DNA from: Ruoffia sp044336205
GTDB lineage: Bacteria > Bacillota > Bacilli > Lactobacillales > Aerococcaceae
NCBI GenBank assembly: GCA_044336205.1
Contig: CP172318.1
Span: forward strand, 1,984,001-2,048,000
Length of the DNA: 64,000 nt
Reading direction: 5' to 3'
Position 1 is the first letter of the stretch, and each line of letters starts with the position of its first letter. The notes under the pieces are model-generated. The model had not been told where the DNA came from. It did no database searches and saw nothing but the letters and a program-made list of their open reading frames with translations. A program made the translations under genes and the position numbers. Of this stretch, positions 54,155 through 62,998 are shown piece after piece.

Positions 54155-54507
54155 TAAACAGCACCCGCTTTAAGGAATTGACTTAATTCGTCGGTAGCTT
54201 CCTCTTCTTCAGTTGGATATAAAGCAAGTAATTGCTTCATAAACTGATTGTAGCGGTTCGTCACATCTAAATAAGCCTTTAACTCAGGTGTTTGACGGTT
54301 AACTACCTGCTTACCGTTCTCAAATACGCTTGTAGCCCCTGTTTTAGCTATCTCAATTTTCAAACTATCCATAATACTACGCATAAATGACAACTCTTCA
54401 ATATATTCAATAGCCATATTTTGTTGGTGGTCTGGTATTAAGTAAATCGTTGCTTCAAACTTCTCTTTAAAAGTTGTCTTATTTAATTTTATTTTGTTTT
54501 CTGCCAT
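54154..54507 (-). CDS. terS: Terminase small subunit, P27 family
   Basis: A 117-aa DNA-recognition subunit of the packaging machine, with a helical pattern typical of P27-type TerS (MDSLKIEIAKTGATSVFENG, QTPELKAYLDVTNRYNQFMKQL). Carrying its own TerS lets the element select its own DNA. AAGGGGA precedes ATG 54507; terL follows directly. The candidate cos region lies just upstream. Confidence 0.88.
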   Translation of the reverse strand: MAENKIKLNKTTFKEKFEATIYLIPDHQQNMAIEYIEELSFMRSIMDSLKIEIAKTGATSVFENGKQVVNRQTPELKAYLDVTNRYNQFMKQLLALYPTEEEEATDELSQFLKAGAV

Positions 54508-54519
54508 TAATTATATCCC

Positions 54520-54615
54520 CTTTCCTAAATTTTTTATCTATCAGAGGTTTAAAGAAGTCCCCGCCCGCTGTATAGGTGTATTTTTTCAAAAAACGAACAG
54601 GGGGGTTAATCAAAC
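54520..54615. other. Candidate cos (packaging) region
   Basis: The gap between the HNH and terS genes contains a GC-rich patch (CCCCGCCCGCTG at 54559) and a G6 run (CAGGGGGGTT at 54598) in an AT-rich surrounding, flanking TTTTTTCAAAAAAC. In HNH-TerS-TerL phages of Firmicutes the cos site commonly lies here. The exact cut cannot be read by eye. Confidence 0.5.
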
Positions 54616-54912
54616 TTACGTTTGAATAATATCCCCATCGGGTGTAAACATTAACCCGTCCTCAATTAAACCCTTACTGTAATGAATAAAGTTATGACAC
54701 TCTTGGCAAACAGCCATTAAGTTCGCTTCATTCAATGCAATATCAAAATCATTTAAGTTATTATCGTTTAACCATTCGATATGATGAACAATCTTTGCTG
54801 GTCGATTGCACCGCTCACACAAATAATTATTCTTTGCCATCACATAATCTCTGACTTTCCTCCAACGACTTGAATTATAAAATTCATTCTGTGCTTCTGA
54901 TTTACTTGCCAT
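54616..54912 (-). CDS. HNH endonuclease of the packaging module
   Basis: A 98-aa HNH protein with zinc Cys pairs CERC and CQEC, the HNH core IVHHIEWLND and final His of NFIHY. In HK97-like cos phages this protein works with terminase to cut concatemers at cos. It overlaps the connector gene by 11 nt and precedes cos and terS. Confidence 0.92.
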   Translation of the reverse strand: MASKSEAQNEFYNSSRWRKVRDYVMAKNNYLCERCNRPAKIVHHIEWLNDNNLNDFDIALNEANLMAVCQECHNFIHYSKGLIEDGLMFTPDGDIIQT

Positions 54913-55183
54913 CCTGAACCACCATTAGACTTAGTGTCTTTAATAAGCTATCAATCGTTCTTGTGAGTTGGTCTGCGTTCGTTCCCTCAGCGTTATACCA
55001 CAGTTGTAATAAGAAGCCACTAACTGTCTTAGCTAGTGGCTCAGTGTCTTGTTGCTCAGGGGTCATGCCTGTGGTGGTATAGATATAGCTGGGGATTGAA
55101 TTTAGGAGGGACTCAACAATATCGTCGTTCGCCCCACTGTCTAATCTTAATATATTTAATGCTTCATAGAGATCCATTCCCAT
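54902..55183 (-). CDS. Head-tail connector protein, gp6-like
   Basis: A 93-aa helical protein of the HK97 gp6/SPP1 gp15 connector type (LYEALNILRLDSGANDDIVESLL, SIPSYIYTTTGMTPEQQ). It forms a ring under the portal. GGAGG lies 9 nt before ATG 55183. It sits between the major capsid and HNH genes. Confidence 0.85.
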   Translation of the reverse strand: MGMDLYEALNILRLDSGANDDIVESLLNSIPSYIYTTTGMTPEQQDTEPLAKTVSGFLLQLWYNAEGTNADQLTRTIDSLLKTLSLMVVQDGK

Positions 55184-55197
55184 GCTTTCAATCCTCC

Positions 55198-56423
55198 TTA
55201 ACCTTCAGCTACAGCAAGCTTAACAAATGCTTCAGATAAGATAACTTTCGTATCAGCTAAAGCTGTTGCTTTAAAATCAATTAAGTTAGATTTAAAACTT
55301 GATTCCGTTGATACTTCTACTGTAATTCCTTCAGGTAAGTTATATCCTAAGTAATTGAAGTTTCCTAAATAAATTTCATTGTCGGCAATGTTATCGTCAA
55401 TAATAACAGGGGTACCCAAAATCATTCCAATTGATTCCGCCTTAGGGTCTGCAATAAAGATAGGACGTTTATTCATATCCACGATTGAATACACTACGTT
55501 ATAAAGCGTTGCGTTATTCATTGCAAACTTAGCACCATTAGAATACCCACGCTTTAATAAGGCTAATGCTTTTGTAAAGTCAGTATAAGCTGGAGTAGCT
55601 GATAACTCTACTAGGTTATTGTTTGCTTCACTGAACTCAATTGTTTCAATCCCTGCTCCTTGACCTGTCTCTCCTGTTCCACTCACTAATGAATGTTCAA
55701 TCGTCTCCATGACTGAAGCGACTAACTCATCAGTAATATATTGTTCAAAAGCTGGTACGCTCATCTTACGAGCTTTGGTTGAGATAGAGAATACTTTGAC
55801 AATCTCATTCGCACTAAAGGTTACTTTTGCTGGGTGTTCTTTTCTCCCTCAACAACTTCACCTTCTGTATGCCACTCTGCTTTTGTGAGTGGTGTCCCCA
55901 CAGGAATATCAAAGTTAGCAGGCATATTAAATCCACGAGCTTCAGCAAGTAAACCGCCCTGAGTGCGTGCTTTCTTAATGACTTCGTTTAAAGTATGTGT
56001 AGGGATCACATTCGCATTATCATTAGCAATATTAAACGCACGCTTTTCTACTTGACCTTGGTCTAATGCATTACGTTCCTCTGTCGTTAGCTCATGCCCT
56101 AAAATATCTTTGAAGAAGGCTGAACGATATTCTTTTGTTTCATAAATTGAATCTGTCATTGATAAGTTATCTCCTTTTCCTTGTGTGCTAGCTCCTGTGA
56201 TAGGATTGAATGATTGTGTAATGGATTGTTTGAATTGACTACGTTTCTCTTCTAAATTTTCTTTGGCTTGCTTTAAGCCTTCCACTTCAATATTAAGGAC
56301 TTCAATATTAGTTTCAGGGTTCGTGTCTACTTCATTAATTAATTGTTGACTACGTTGTTCAATTTCTCCAATTGATTTTGTATTCCAATAATTAAATGCT
56401 TCCTGCGTTGTTTTAAATTCCAT
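55198..56423 (-). pseudogene. Major capsid protein (HK97 fold), frameshifted as sequenced
   Basis: The N-terminal 200 codons (55821-56423) form the delta/scaffold domain (LNIEVEGLKQAKENLEEKRSQ) and the start of the shell domain (RTQGGLLAEARGFNMPANFD). The frame breaks at GAAAAG near 55840; with one more A it reads EGEKEHPAKVTFSANEIVKV and continues to 55198 (YLGNFNYLGYNLPEGITVE). Total about 408 codons, normal for HK97-type capsids. The lesion looks like a homopolymer miscall, because every other packaging gene is intact. Confidence 0.88.
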
Positions 56424-56425
56424 GA

Positions 56426-57001
56426 TTATAATTCTCCTTTAAAAATTATTTTGTTTAGTTTAATTTTGAGTTCATCACGATTGGCAAAGTTAGTAACTAT
56501 GCTTCTCGCTTCAACAGATGTCGTTGGATATGCTGGGAAGGGTACAACAGATATTTCATACAGATTATCTATCTTGGTGATTGTTCGATACAGATTACCA
56601 TCTGCCCGCTTTTCCCACTTCTGCCCTTCATCTGATACCTTAAATGCAAAACTCATTCCTGATAAGTCTCCTCGTTGGATTGCCATCCACACGCTACGAG
56701 CTTCTTCAGTATTCGCTAGTTCCGCCCTCATCTCTAAGCCTGCCTGATTTAAAGATAATTGCATGGTTTTAGGTGTCCTAGCTAAAGGCACCTTATTCAT
56801 ATCGTGGTTATACAAAAGCCGTGTATCGTTCAAATTGACACCATCTAAAGCACCACGTTGAATAACTTCGGTATAGGTAGCTGTTCCTGCTCCTATGGTT
56901 GTTGGGGTGTCGTATAGAATTGGTGTCCCAACTAAAACCAATTCATTTTGATTGTCATTCCGTTCTTCTGTCTGAATCGTTGCTATCCTGAGTTCTTTCA
57001 T
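56426..57001 (-). CDS. HK97-family prohead maturation protease
   Basis: A 191-aa serine protease with the family's LLYNHDMNKVPLART (catalytic His) and DLSGMSFAFKV (catalytic Ser) motifs. It removes the capsid delta domain during head maturation. It overlaps the end of the portal gene by 47 nt and is immediately followed by the capsid gene. Confidence 0.92.
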   Translation of the reverse strand: MKELRIATIQTEERNDNQNELVLVGTPILYDTPTTIGAGTATYTEVIQRGALDGVNLNDTRLLYNHDMNKVPLARTPKTMQLSLNQAGLEMRAELANTEEARSVWMAIQRGDLSGMSFAFKVSDEGQKWEKRADGNLYRTITKIDNLYEISVVPFPAYPTTSVEARSIVTNFANRDELKIKLNKIIFKGEL

Positions 57002-58175
57002 TCAGTTCGTCTCCTATCTGATATTTGTTAGCTTCTTTCATATCTACATAGTTTAAAGTTTGAAGTCGCTTGTCCCCAATCTCGTCATCAACGGTAGGTA
57101 AGTTTAAGATCTCTAATGACTGATTCACTGTTAAAACACCCATTGGCATAAGGGAAGCAATATATTTAAGTTTTGAGTCGTTACTTCTAAACTGTAAATC
57201 TTGATTATCAAAAATGACTTCATTGCCATTAAGCAGCTCAATATGAGTGAAACATTTGTCTGTAAATTCTAAGCTGAGTTGATTAGCTAAAGGCTCAATA
57301 ATTGATTCATAAAATGAATTGAATTCATCTTCTGTAAAATTACTAGATACAATATTTCTATGAATACCTAGGTAACGATAAACCTTATCTTCAATAGCAT
57401 GTAATTGTGATTCATCAATACTTATTGGCTTGCTATCAATGCTAGTGTATTCGTCCTTACTGTCTAAAGTAATTACACCACCGTTATTACTGATGGATAG
57501 ATATTCTTTTGAAAAACGGTCTCTTTTCTCACGCAATACTTCTTCATTCGCAATACCACTAAAACTAACCACACCTCTTATAGAAGCCCCTAATTCAATG
57601 CTTTTAACTATTCCTTCATTTTGCTTATGAGATACCTCTAGTAAGGCATTTAATGCTGAATTATCATCACCCAACAACTGATTACCGTTGTAATGTCTGC
57701 GTAAATGAATGATGTCTCGGTATGGTATATAAACATCTGAACCATCTTGAAACAGGAATCGCACTAACATATTTTCTTGATTGTCTGTTCCAAACTCTAC
57801 GGATGTTCCTTGGATAGGATAGAATGCATTAATCTTTCCTGCTCTATCACGTTCAATATAGATAAAGGCATTGTTATAAATAAAATAATGAGTAATCACT
57901 TTATAAAGCATGTCATAAGTATTCATGTAGGGGTTCGGTCGTTTTTGAAGCAATATATTCAACCGTTTATCGCCCTCTTGACCGTCAACCACATGCATAG
58001 GCTTTAACTTAGCACCATGTCGAGCAATGGAATCAATAGCACCTCTGAATATGTCATTCTCATAGGCTGATCTATTCCATCTTGTGAAACTTGCTTTTGC
58101 TTCGTGATATGACTCTGTGCTGGTAGGTTGGGGCGGTTTATCTTTGCTGAACCATTTTGTAAAAAAGTTTGCCAT
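56955..58175 (-). CDS. Phage portal protein, HK97 family
   Basis: A 406-aa portal subunit. Typical features are the N-terminal FFTKWFSKDK, NPYMNTYDMLYKVITHYFIYNNAFIYIER and the C-terminal helical domain with LPTVDDEIGDKRL. It forms the dodecameric ring through which DNA enters. First gene of the capsid set. RBS GGGAGG precedes ATG 58175. Confidence 0.93.
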   Translation of the reverse strand: MANFFTKWFSKDKPPQPTSTESYHEAKASFTRWNRSAYENDIFRGAIDSIARHGAKLKPMHVVDGQEGDKRLNILLQKRPNPYMNTYDMLYKVITHYFIYNNAFIYIERDRAGKINAFYPIQGTSVEFGTDNQENMLVRFLFQDGSDVYIPYRDIIHLRRHYNGNQLLGDDNSALNALLEVSHKQNEGIVKSIELGASIRGVVSFSGIANEEVLREKRDRFSKEYLSISNNGGVITLDSKDEYTSIDSKPISIDESQLHAIEDKVYRYLGIHRNIVSSNFTEDEFNSFYESIIEPLANQLSLEFTDKCFTHIELLNGNEVIFDNQDLQFRSNDSKLKYIASLMPMGVLTVNQSLEILNLPTVDDEIGDKRLQTLNYVDMKEANKYQIGDELNERTQDSNDSDRRTE

Positions 58176-58178
58176 TAG

Positions 58179-58400
58179 TTACCTCCCGTTCATTTTTTCA
58201 ATTCTGAGTCTTAGATGCCACTCTGTTTCTGATATTTCTATTTCTTCTTCGTCGTTCATAATTATTTTGCAATATTCTATTTCGTCTCCGTCCTCATCTT
58301 CATAAAATTCAGGTACAAGTTTTTTTATGTAATTGAAATTAATATGTTGAATCTTATCAGTTAAAATCTCTGTCACTCCAATAAATGGATGTTTATACAT
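58179..58400 (-). CDS. Small acidic protein of unknown function, before the portal gene
   Basis: I do not recognise it. 73 aa with a central acidic block (EFYEDEDGDEIEY) and a C-terminal basic end. ATG 58400 has AGGAG 11 nt upstream. It is positioned between the sigma-like gene and the portal, four bases from the portal start region, so it belongs to the same operon. Confidence 0.65.
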   Translation of the reverse strand: MYKHPFIGVTEILTDKIQHINFNYIKKLVPEFYEDEDGDEIEYCKIIMNDEEEIEISETEWHLRLRIEKMNGR

Positions 58401-58413
58401 GTTTTCCACACTC

Positions 58414-58719
58414 CTAATATTTAATGTACTTGTCTAATTCTTTTAAGTATTTGATAAAGTTCCCATGCAATTGTCTAACATACTGATATGAGAATTTAAC
58501 TTCATCAGCAATTTCATACAGTGTCTTATTTTCAAAATACTTTCCTTTGATAATTTCTTTAAGTGGTGTTGAGAAGGAATTAACCACAGTTTGTAACCTG
58601 CTTCTACGGTCTTTCAATCGTTCCAACTTCACTTGGTCTGACTGTCCGAACTGACTTCTAAATTCTTCATAAGCGATAATTTGTTCTGTCTGCTGGTAGT
58701 TAAGTAAATCGTTGTACAT
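58414..58719 (-). CDS. Small sigma-70 region-4-like / ArpU-type transcription factor
   Basis: About 101 aa. The C-terminal half is a helix-turn-helix like sigma region 4 (FENKTLYEIADEVKFSYQYVRQLHGNF). Phage proteins of this type activate late genes. ATG 58719 with AGGAG 10 nt upstream is preferred; the frame extends upstream to 58857 through the origin repeats without a ribosome site. It directly precedes the capsid and packaging genes, so it may turn them on. Confidence 0.7.
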   Translation of the reverse strand: MYNDLLNYQQTEQIIAYEEFRSQFGQSDQVKLERLKDRRSRLQTVVNSFSTPLKEIIKGKYFENKTLYEIADEVKFSYQYVRQLHGNFIKYLKELDKYIKY

Positions 58720-58768
58720 GCTATGATGTCTCCTTTTTTCACGCAACAGGTGATATTCATCTAAGATA

Positions 58769-59030
58769 TACACGTTAGGATTTTCTAACGTGTAAGCTCT
58801 CTTCCTTACTCTCCCAATGGTTAACAGCTTTTTTACACGTTTACACGTTAAAAACACAATTAGTTATAAACGCATATACCCACAGTTATTACTTACTATT
58901 ATTTATTTTTTCTTTTTTAATGAAATCTAACGTGTAACGTGTATATACTGTTAAGAAGTCTTATCTGTCAAGGCTTTTGACCTTACACGTTAGGTTACAC
59001 GTTAGAATTTTTAAATGTGTAATGTGTAAA
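58769..59030. other. Candidate replication origin with iterons
   Basis: The 8-mer ACACGTTA or its complement TAACGTGT occurs repeatedly: 58770, 58786 (facing each other as a hairpin), 58835 (ACACGT), 58843, 58928, 58935, 58985 and 58997, with two decayed copies near 59015. An AT-rich tract lies at 58885-58925. It sits immediately 3' of the primase-helicase gene, where PICI origins usually lie. No other gene is seen here. Confidence 0.7.
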
Positions 59031-59031
59031 A

Positions 59032-61385
59032 TTAACTAATTCTCTTAAACCCTCGTTGCCTTCTTATTTTTCCATCTGGTGATTTTCTTTTAATATTTGT
59101 GTCATATTTCCAATTAGGCAGATTTAACATAATTTCGTTAACTTCTTTTGCTACTGTATTCCCTCTTAGATCACCGTCAATATCTCGTCCAAAGAATTCT
59201 GTTAAAATTTCTTTCGCTGTAATATCTTCACGATAAACTAAGTTTGATTGAATTTTTGATTCACCATTTAAATAGCTGCGTTTTTGTTCTATTGTCATTG
59301 AATAATAATCGTGTGGAATTGCTAGGTCTAACATCTCTAATAAAGTATCTTTGGTGATGTCAATCTCTTCAACTTCACCTCGCAATATATCGAATTGCTT
59401 TTCTGACTCTTCACTAATTACTAGCGATTCACCAAGACTATAATATTCCAATGCCTCAGCCCAAAGTTGATGTACATAATCCGTGGTTAAATCATCAAAA
59501 ACACTTAGCACAGGTTCTGCATTGTCATCAATCATAAATGGAACAAACCGCCTGTTTCCTGTCTTATCCTTCAAAAAGTTCTTATCATTGATTGTGGCTA
59601 TAAATACTGAATGTCTTTTATAAAATTTTTCTTTTCTACCATACGGCATTCGGTATTTATCTTGTGTGGCTGTCAAAAATTTCTTCACAGCACCTACTGA
59701 GTTGTTTTTCAGGAACTCCAATTCTTCTAGCTCAACTAGCCACCCGCTATTAATGTTTAAAAACACGTCCTTATCAATTCGCTCAGATAATGAAACATAG
59801 AACTCTGATTCCATTGCTAATTTAGTAATTGCTGTGGTTTTCCTTGTTCCTTGCTTACCTCTCAAAACTAAGGTACTATCAAATTTAACACCTGGTTCAT
59901 ATAGCCTTGCTACTGCTGCAATGAACCACTTGCGTGTGGCTTCTCTGTAATATGAAGTGTCCTCTAGTCCAAAGAAATCAATGAAAAATGTTTCGACACG
60001 CTCAGTTTTATCCCACGTTGTTGAAGTAATCAGTTCCTTAATCGGATGGTATTTCTTTTGAGTCCCTAAGTTATTAATAGCATGTTCCATATCTCGCTTA
60101 GGTAGATCTACATATATCTCGCTCACTTTTCTATACATATCAGACAAGAAAAAATCATCTACAATTTCATATTTACCATCCTTGATATATTCGATATATT
60201 CAGTGAATTCATTTTGAATAAGGTCTACCGCTAAACTTGCCATTGTCTCGTGGTTAATGTAATTTCTAACCAATACAATTTTAGGAGGTTTATCTTTCCC
60301 CCGTCTTTTTCCACCCACAGAACACCGTTGCCATCAATAAGCGTTGAACTTCCTTCATTAGTTGGTTTTCGTTTTTGCTTATTAGCAATTATTTCCCATT
60401 TACGAGAATTCCAATCATCCGTGTTTTGATTCACGGTGATATTAAAGTTGTTCTTTTTCTTACTTTTATAACCGCCTTTTTTCGGGCGATTATTAATCAC
60501 TCTACCAATGGTATAGACTTTAGTAGGACTTGAAGCCCGCTCCCATTTCTCATCACACAAGGCAGATTGCTTAAAAATATTGTCCATCATATTTTTGTCA
60601 TAATCAGAATAAAATCCAAGTTTCCCCACAAATGCTAATTCAGCCTCTGAACGACTACTATATCCCGCTGCTTTATAATCACCTGTGAAAAATAAACCAA
60701 GCCATATTACGCTTTGTGGGTCTTTGTTAAGTGCTAAAATTACCTCATCTTCACTAAGTCCATTACCAAATGAAGGTATTTTCTCAAAGTCGGTATAATC
60801 TCCTTGTACACCATCATTTGAACCTAAGTACTTCTCATGAAGTGGTTTTATTAGTTCAGTACCGTTATTGATGTTTTCATAGTCTCCGAACTGATCGCCT
60901 GTAATAGTGAAAAATCGTCCTGTATCATACATTTCAACGTCGCCTTTATGACGTCCGCCTAGTGGTAGTTCGCCCCTCATAATAAAGTGAAGTCCTGTCC
61001 CTGATGGTGAAAGTTCTGTGTATGTTTCCAATTGGTTATAAAACTCACCCACGATATTATTTTCATTACCTGATTCAAATTCTTTTATTTCGTTAGATAT
61101 ATTATCTAAGTCAACTCCTAAGAACGGTGAACCCGTAAAAATAAATCCTAGTCCGTCATAGTCAATTTCTTTTGATAAAGCGGTATTAAAGTCACTTCCT
61201 GCGTTCGGGTCTGTGGGAGAAGCTTTGTCATCTGTTTTAGGACTATAAGGCACTTTTTTAAACCTAACTTCACCATTTTTATCAAGTTTATCTGTGGGCT
61301 CTCTTTTCCACACGATCCAATTATTAACCGCCTTTAATTCCTCAGGCACTGACTCATAACCTGTTATTTCATAAACTTGTTCCAC
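59032..61385 (-). pseudogene. Primase-helicase (PrimPol plus VirE/D5-like), frameshifted as sequenced
   Basis: The N-terminal part (60231-61385) is a PrimPol-type primase with metal Asp residues in LGVDLDN and SPSGTGLHFIMRGE, DVEMYDTGRFFTITG. The C-terminal part (59032-60318) is a VirE/P4-type helicase with P-loop RGKQGTRKTT. They overlap in different frames at a run of five G on the minus strand (60302-60298); a sixth G joins WVEKDGG to KDKPPKIVLVRNYINHE in one ~784-aa protein. Start GTG 61385 with AGGAGG upstream. It would replicate the element from the adjacent iterons. Confidence 0.85.
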
Positions 61386-61416
61386 TAAACCCCTCCTTTC
61401 TCTCGTTTATTCTTTA

Positions 61417-61869
61417 TTAGTACCCTGCTCGATTTACTAACTTTTCTAAGCTTTCCAATATATCCATTGCTAATAACAACATTTGTTCCAAATCATACAT
61501 TTCTATTGTTATTTCATCCGTATCAGTCTCACCATCAGCAATATCCTTTTGTATATCTCGAGCGATCATTCTGTTTCTGTGGTTTAAAGTCATTAACATT
61601 GGTAGCACTCTATCTAACTCATAAGCCACAGCGTTTGAACTTAAGTTGGTACGTTTATTTTCCTCATTACTTACTAAGCCCCTTGCATAACCCAGCTTGA
61701 AGCTATGATTTGCTAAAGTCATTGGCATTTCTTCAAATTTTTTTAATAGTGTATTAAATTCATCCATAGATAAATTTGAATGTTCAGGAATCTTCACATC
61801 TTCAAATTCTTTTACTAAATTGTTATATTCATATTCTCGAGCCTTGTTCATTGCTTCTATAATTGTCAT
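61417..61869 (-). CDS. Hypothetical satellite protein
   Basis: No family recognised. 150 aa, mainly helical, acidic, with a possible coiled-coil C-terminus (YDLEQMLLLAMDILESLEKL). AAAGGAG precedes ATG 61869. It lies 31 nt upstream of the primase gene and is presumably co-transcribed. Confidence 0.7.
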   Translation of the reverse strand: MTIIEAMNKAREYEYNNLVKEFEDVKIPEHSNLSMDEFNTLLKKFEEMPMTLANHSFKLGYARGLVSNEENKRTNLSSNAVAYELDRVLPMLMTLNHRNRMIARDIQKDIADGETDTDEITIEMYDLEQMLLLAMDILESLEKLVNRAGY

Positions 61870-61890
61870 TTTAATTATCTCCTTTAATTG

Positions 61891-62027
61891 TTGATTTAAT
61901 AACGTTTTCTTGGTATAATGGAGATAGATATAAGGTTTGCATTTCCCTTAATCTAATCCAAATATTTTGTTTTTCATTCACAGAAAACAATCTCCAAAGT
62001 ACCCTATTTCCCAGGGTGCTTTTTTTG
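61891..62027 (+). ncRNA. Predicted small RNA on the strand opposite to the satellite operon
   Basis: TTGATT (61891) and TATAAT (61914) are exactly 17 nt apart, a near-ideal promoter, and a terminator follows at 61998-62027 (AGTACCCT, loop ATTTCCC, AGGGTGCT, T7). The transcript would be about 100 nt from ~61926. There is no ORF with a ribosome site in it. It contains CAATCTCC, which could pair with GGAG-type ribosome sites. Function unknown. Confidence 0.6.
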
Positions 62028-62046
62028 TGCATTCAATAATAATCAT

Positions 62047-62259
62047 TCACCCTTCGTATTCATCTGCAAACTCATCTAAAAAATGAAAGTAAATATCATC
62101 AATTTTTTCAGTTAATTCTTTCAAGCGATAATATTGTTCTGTATCTCCAATAACTTGAATAATATCCATTGCAATATTAATGTCTGTAGTAGCGCTGAAG
62201 AGATAATCAATTAAGTTAGTTGCTGAGTGTTCAATGTGAAATAAATCAGTTGTTTTCAT
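62047..62259 (-). CDS. Hypothetical small satellite protein
   Basis: 70 aa, acidic, helical, no family recognised (MKTTDLFHIEHSATNLIDYL at the start). AAGGAG precedes ATG 62259. It lies between the AlpA-like gene and the predicted RNA. Confidence 0.65.
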   Translation of the reverse strand: MKTTDLFHIEHSATNLIDYLFSATTDINIAMDIIQVIGDTEQYYRLKELTEKIDDIYFHFLDEFADEYEG

Positions 62260-62305
62260 TATTCTTTCTCCTTCAATCCCTGCTTGTTGGTGTGTGCTGT
62301 GGATT

Positions 62306-62593
62306 TTAAAATTTTAGTGATTCGATAGCTTGTTCTACATCATCCAAACTATAAAGTTTCTGCCTTCCAAGTTTTGAATATGTGAGTATTCCCTGCTCAA
62401 GTAACGTATTCAATGTGTCTTGACCTATCCCCAAGTAACTTCTTAATTCCTTTTCGTTCAACCACTTCTTATTAGATATTCCAATATTTTCAGTTGCCTG
62501 CTTCACAGCCTTATTTGCTATCTCTAAGAATTGCTGGTATAGCTGATTTTGGTATTCTTCAGGTAACGTGACTTGAATCTTTGGTTGCTCCAA
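62306..62593 (-). CDS. AlpA/excisionase-like helix-turn-helix protein
   Basis: A 95-aa protein with a C-terminal MerR/excisionase-type DNA-binding domain (KWLNEKELRSYLGIGQDTLNTLL, then a wing YSKLGRQKLYSLDDVEQAI). In PICIs an AlpA-like protein activates the replication genes or acts as excisionase. It is the second gene of the leftward operon. Confidence 0.8.
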   Translation of the reverse strand: MEQPKIQVTLPEEYQNQLYQQFLEIANKAVKQATENIGISNKKWLNEKELRSYLGIGQDTLNTLLEQGILTYSKLGRQKLYSLDDVEQAIESLKF

Positions 62594-62611
62594 TTAGTTC
62601 ACCTCCTTTAA

Positions 62612-62836
62612 TTATTCAGTACTTTGCAGTACCATTTGATTAAAAAAAATTTCATCAATACTAATATTTGGGAAATCCCTTAAAAGTAGATTTTTAATAA
62701 TTACTTTTTCATTGTCAGTAAAGGGCGTTCTTCCATTTTCTTTATTCCAATAACTTTGCTTTGATATATCTAGGATATTCGCTAATTCTTGTTGAGTTAA
62801 ACCAAGATAATTCCGATATCTAGCAACCTGTTCCAT
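62612..62836 (-). CDS. Cro-like XRE-family regulator
   Basis: A 74-aa single-domain HTH protein (LTQQELANILDISKQSYWNKENGR, residues 13-36). First gene of the leftward operon, divergent from the larger repressor at 62999, an arrangement like Str/Stl of PICIs or Cro/CI of phages. AGGAGG precedes ATG 62836. One of the repeated GTAC-type sites lies at its 3' end. Confidence 0.85.
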   Translation of the reverse strand: MEQVARYRNYLGLTQQELANILDISKQSYWNKENGRTPFTDNEKVIIKNLLLRDFPNISIDEIFFNQMVLQSTE

Positions 62837-62930
62837 TTTACCCCTCCTTTATTCAGTACATTTTAGTACCTGAGTAGACTGTAACATTATTTTTGTATTA
62901 TGTCAAATGGTTCTTAGTACATTTTAAAAC
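62617..62930. promoter_or_regulatory. Repeated operator-like sites of the satellite switch
   Basis: CAGTACTTTGCAGTACC (62617-62633), CAGTACATTTTAGTACC (62854-62870) and TTAGTACATTTTAAAAC (62914-62930) share AGTAC-N5/6-AGTAC spacing. The last two lie exactly 60 bp apart in the divergent promoter region and probably bind the repressor or Cro-like protein. Confidence 0.6.
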
Positions 62931-62998
62931 TTTCGCTTTTATTCAGTCTTTAGTTTTGTTAATATGATTATTAGATAAGAAAGAAAGGAGGGAAACAT

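Noticed and set aside
59032..61385. Two separate genes, a primase and a helicase, by design
   Set aside because: The second frame lacks a ribosome site, and adding one G to a G run makes one protein of the usual primase-helicase length.
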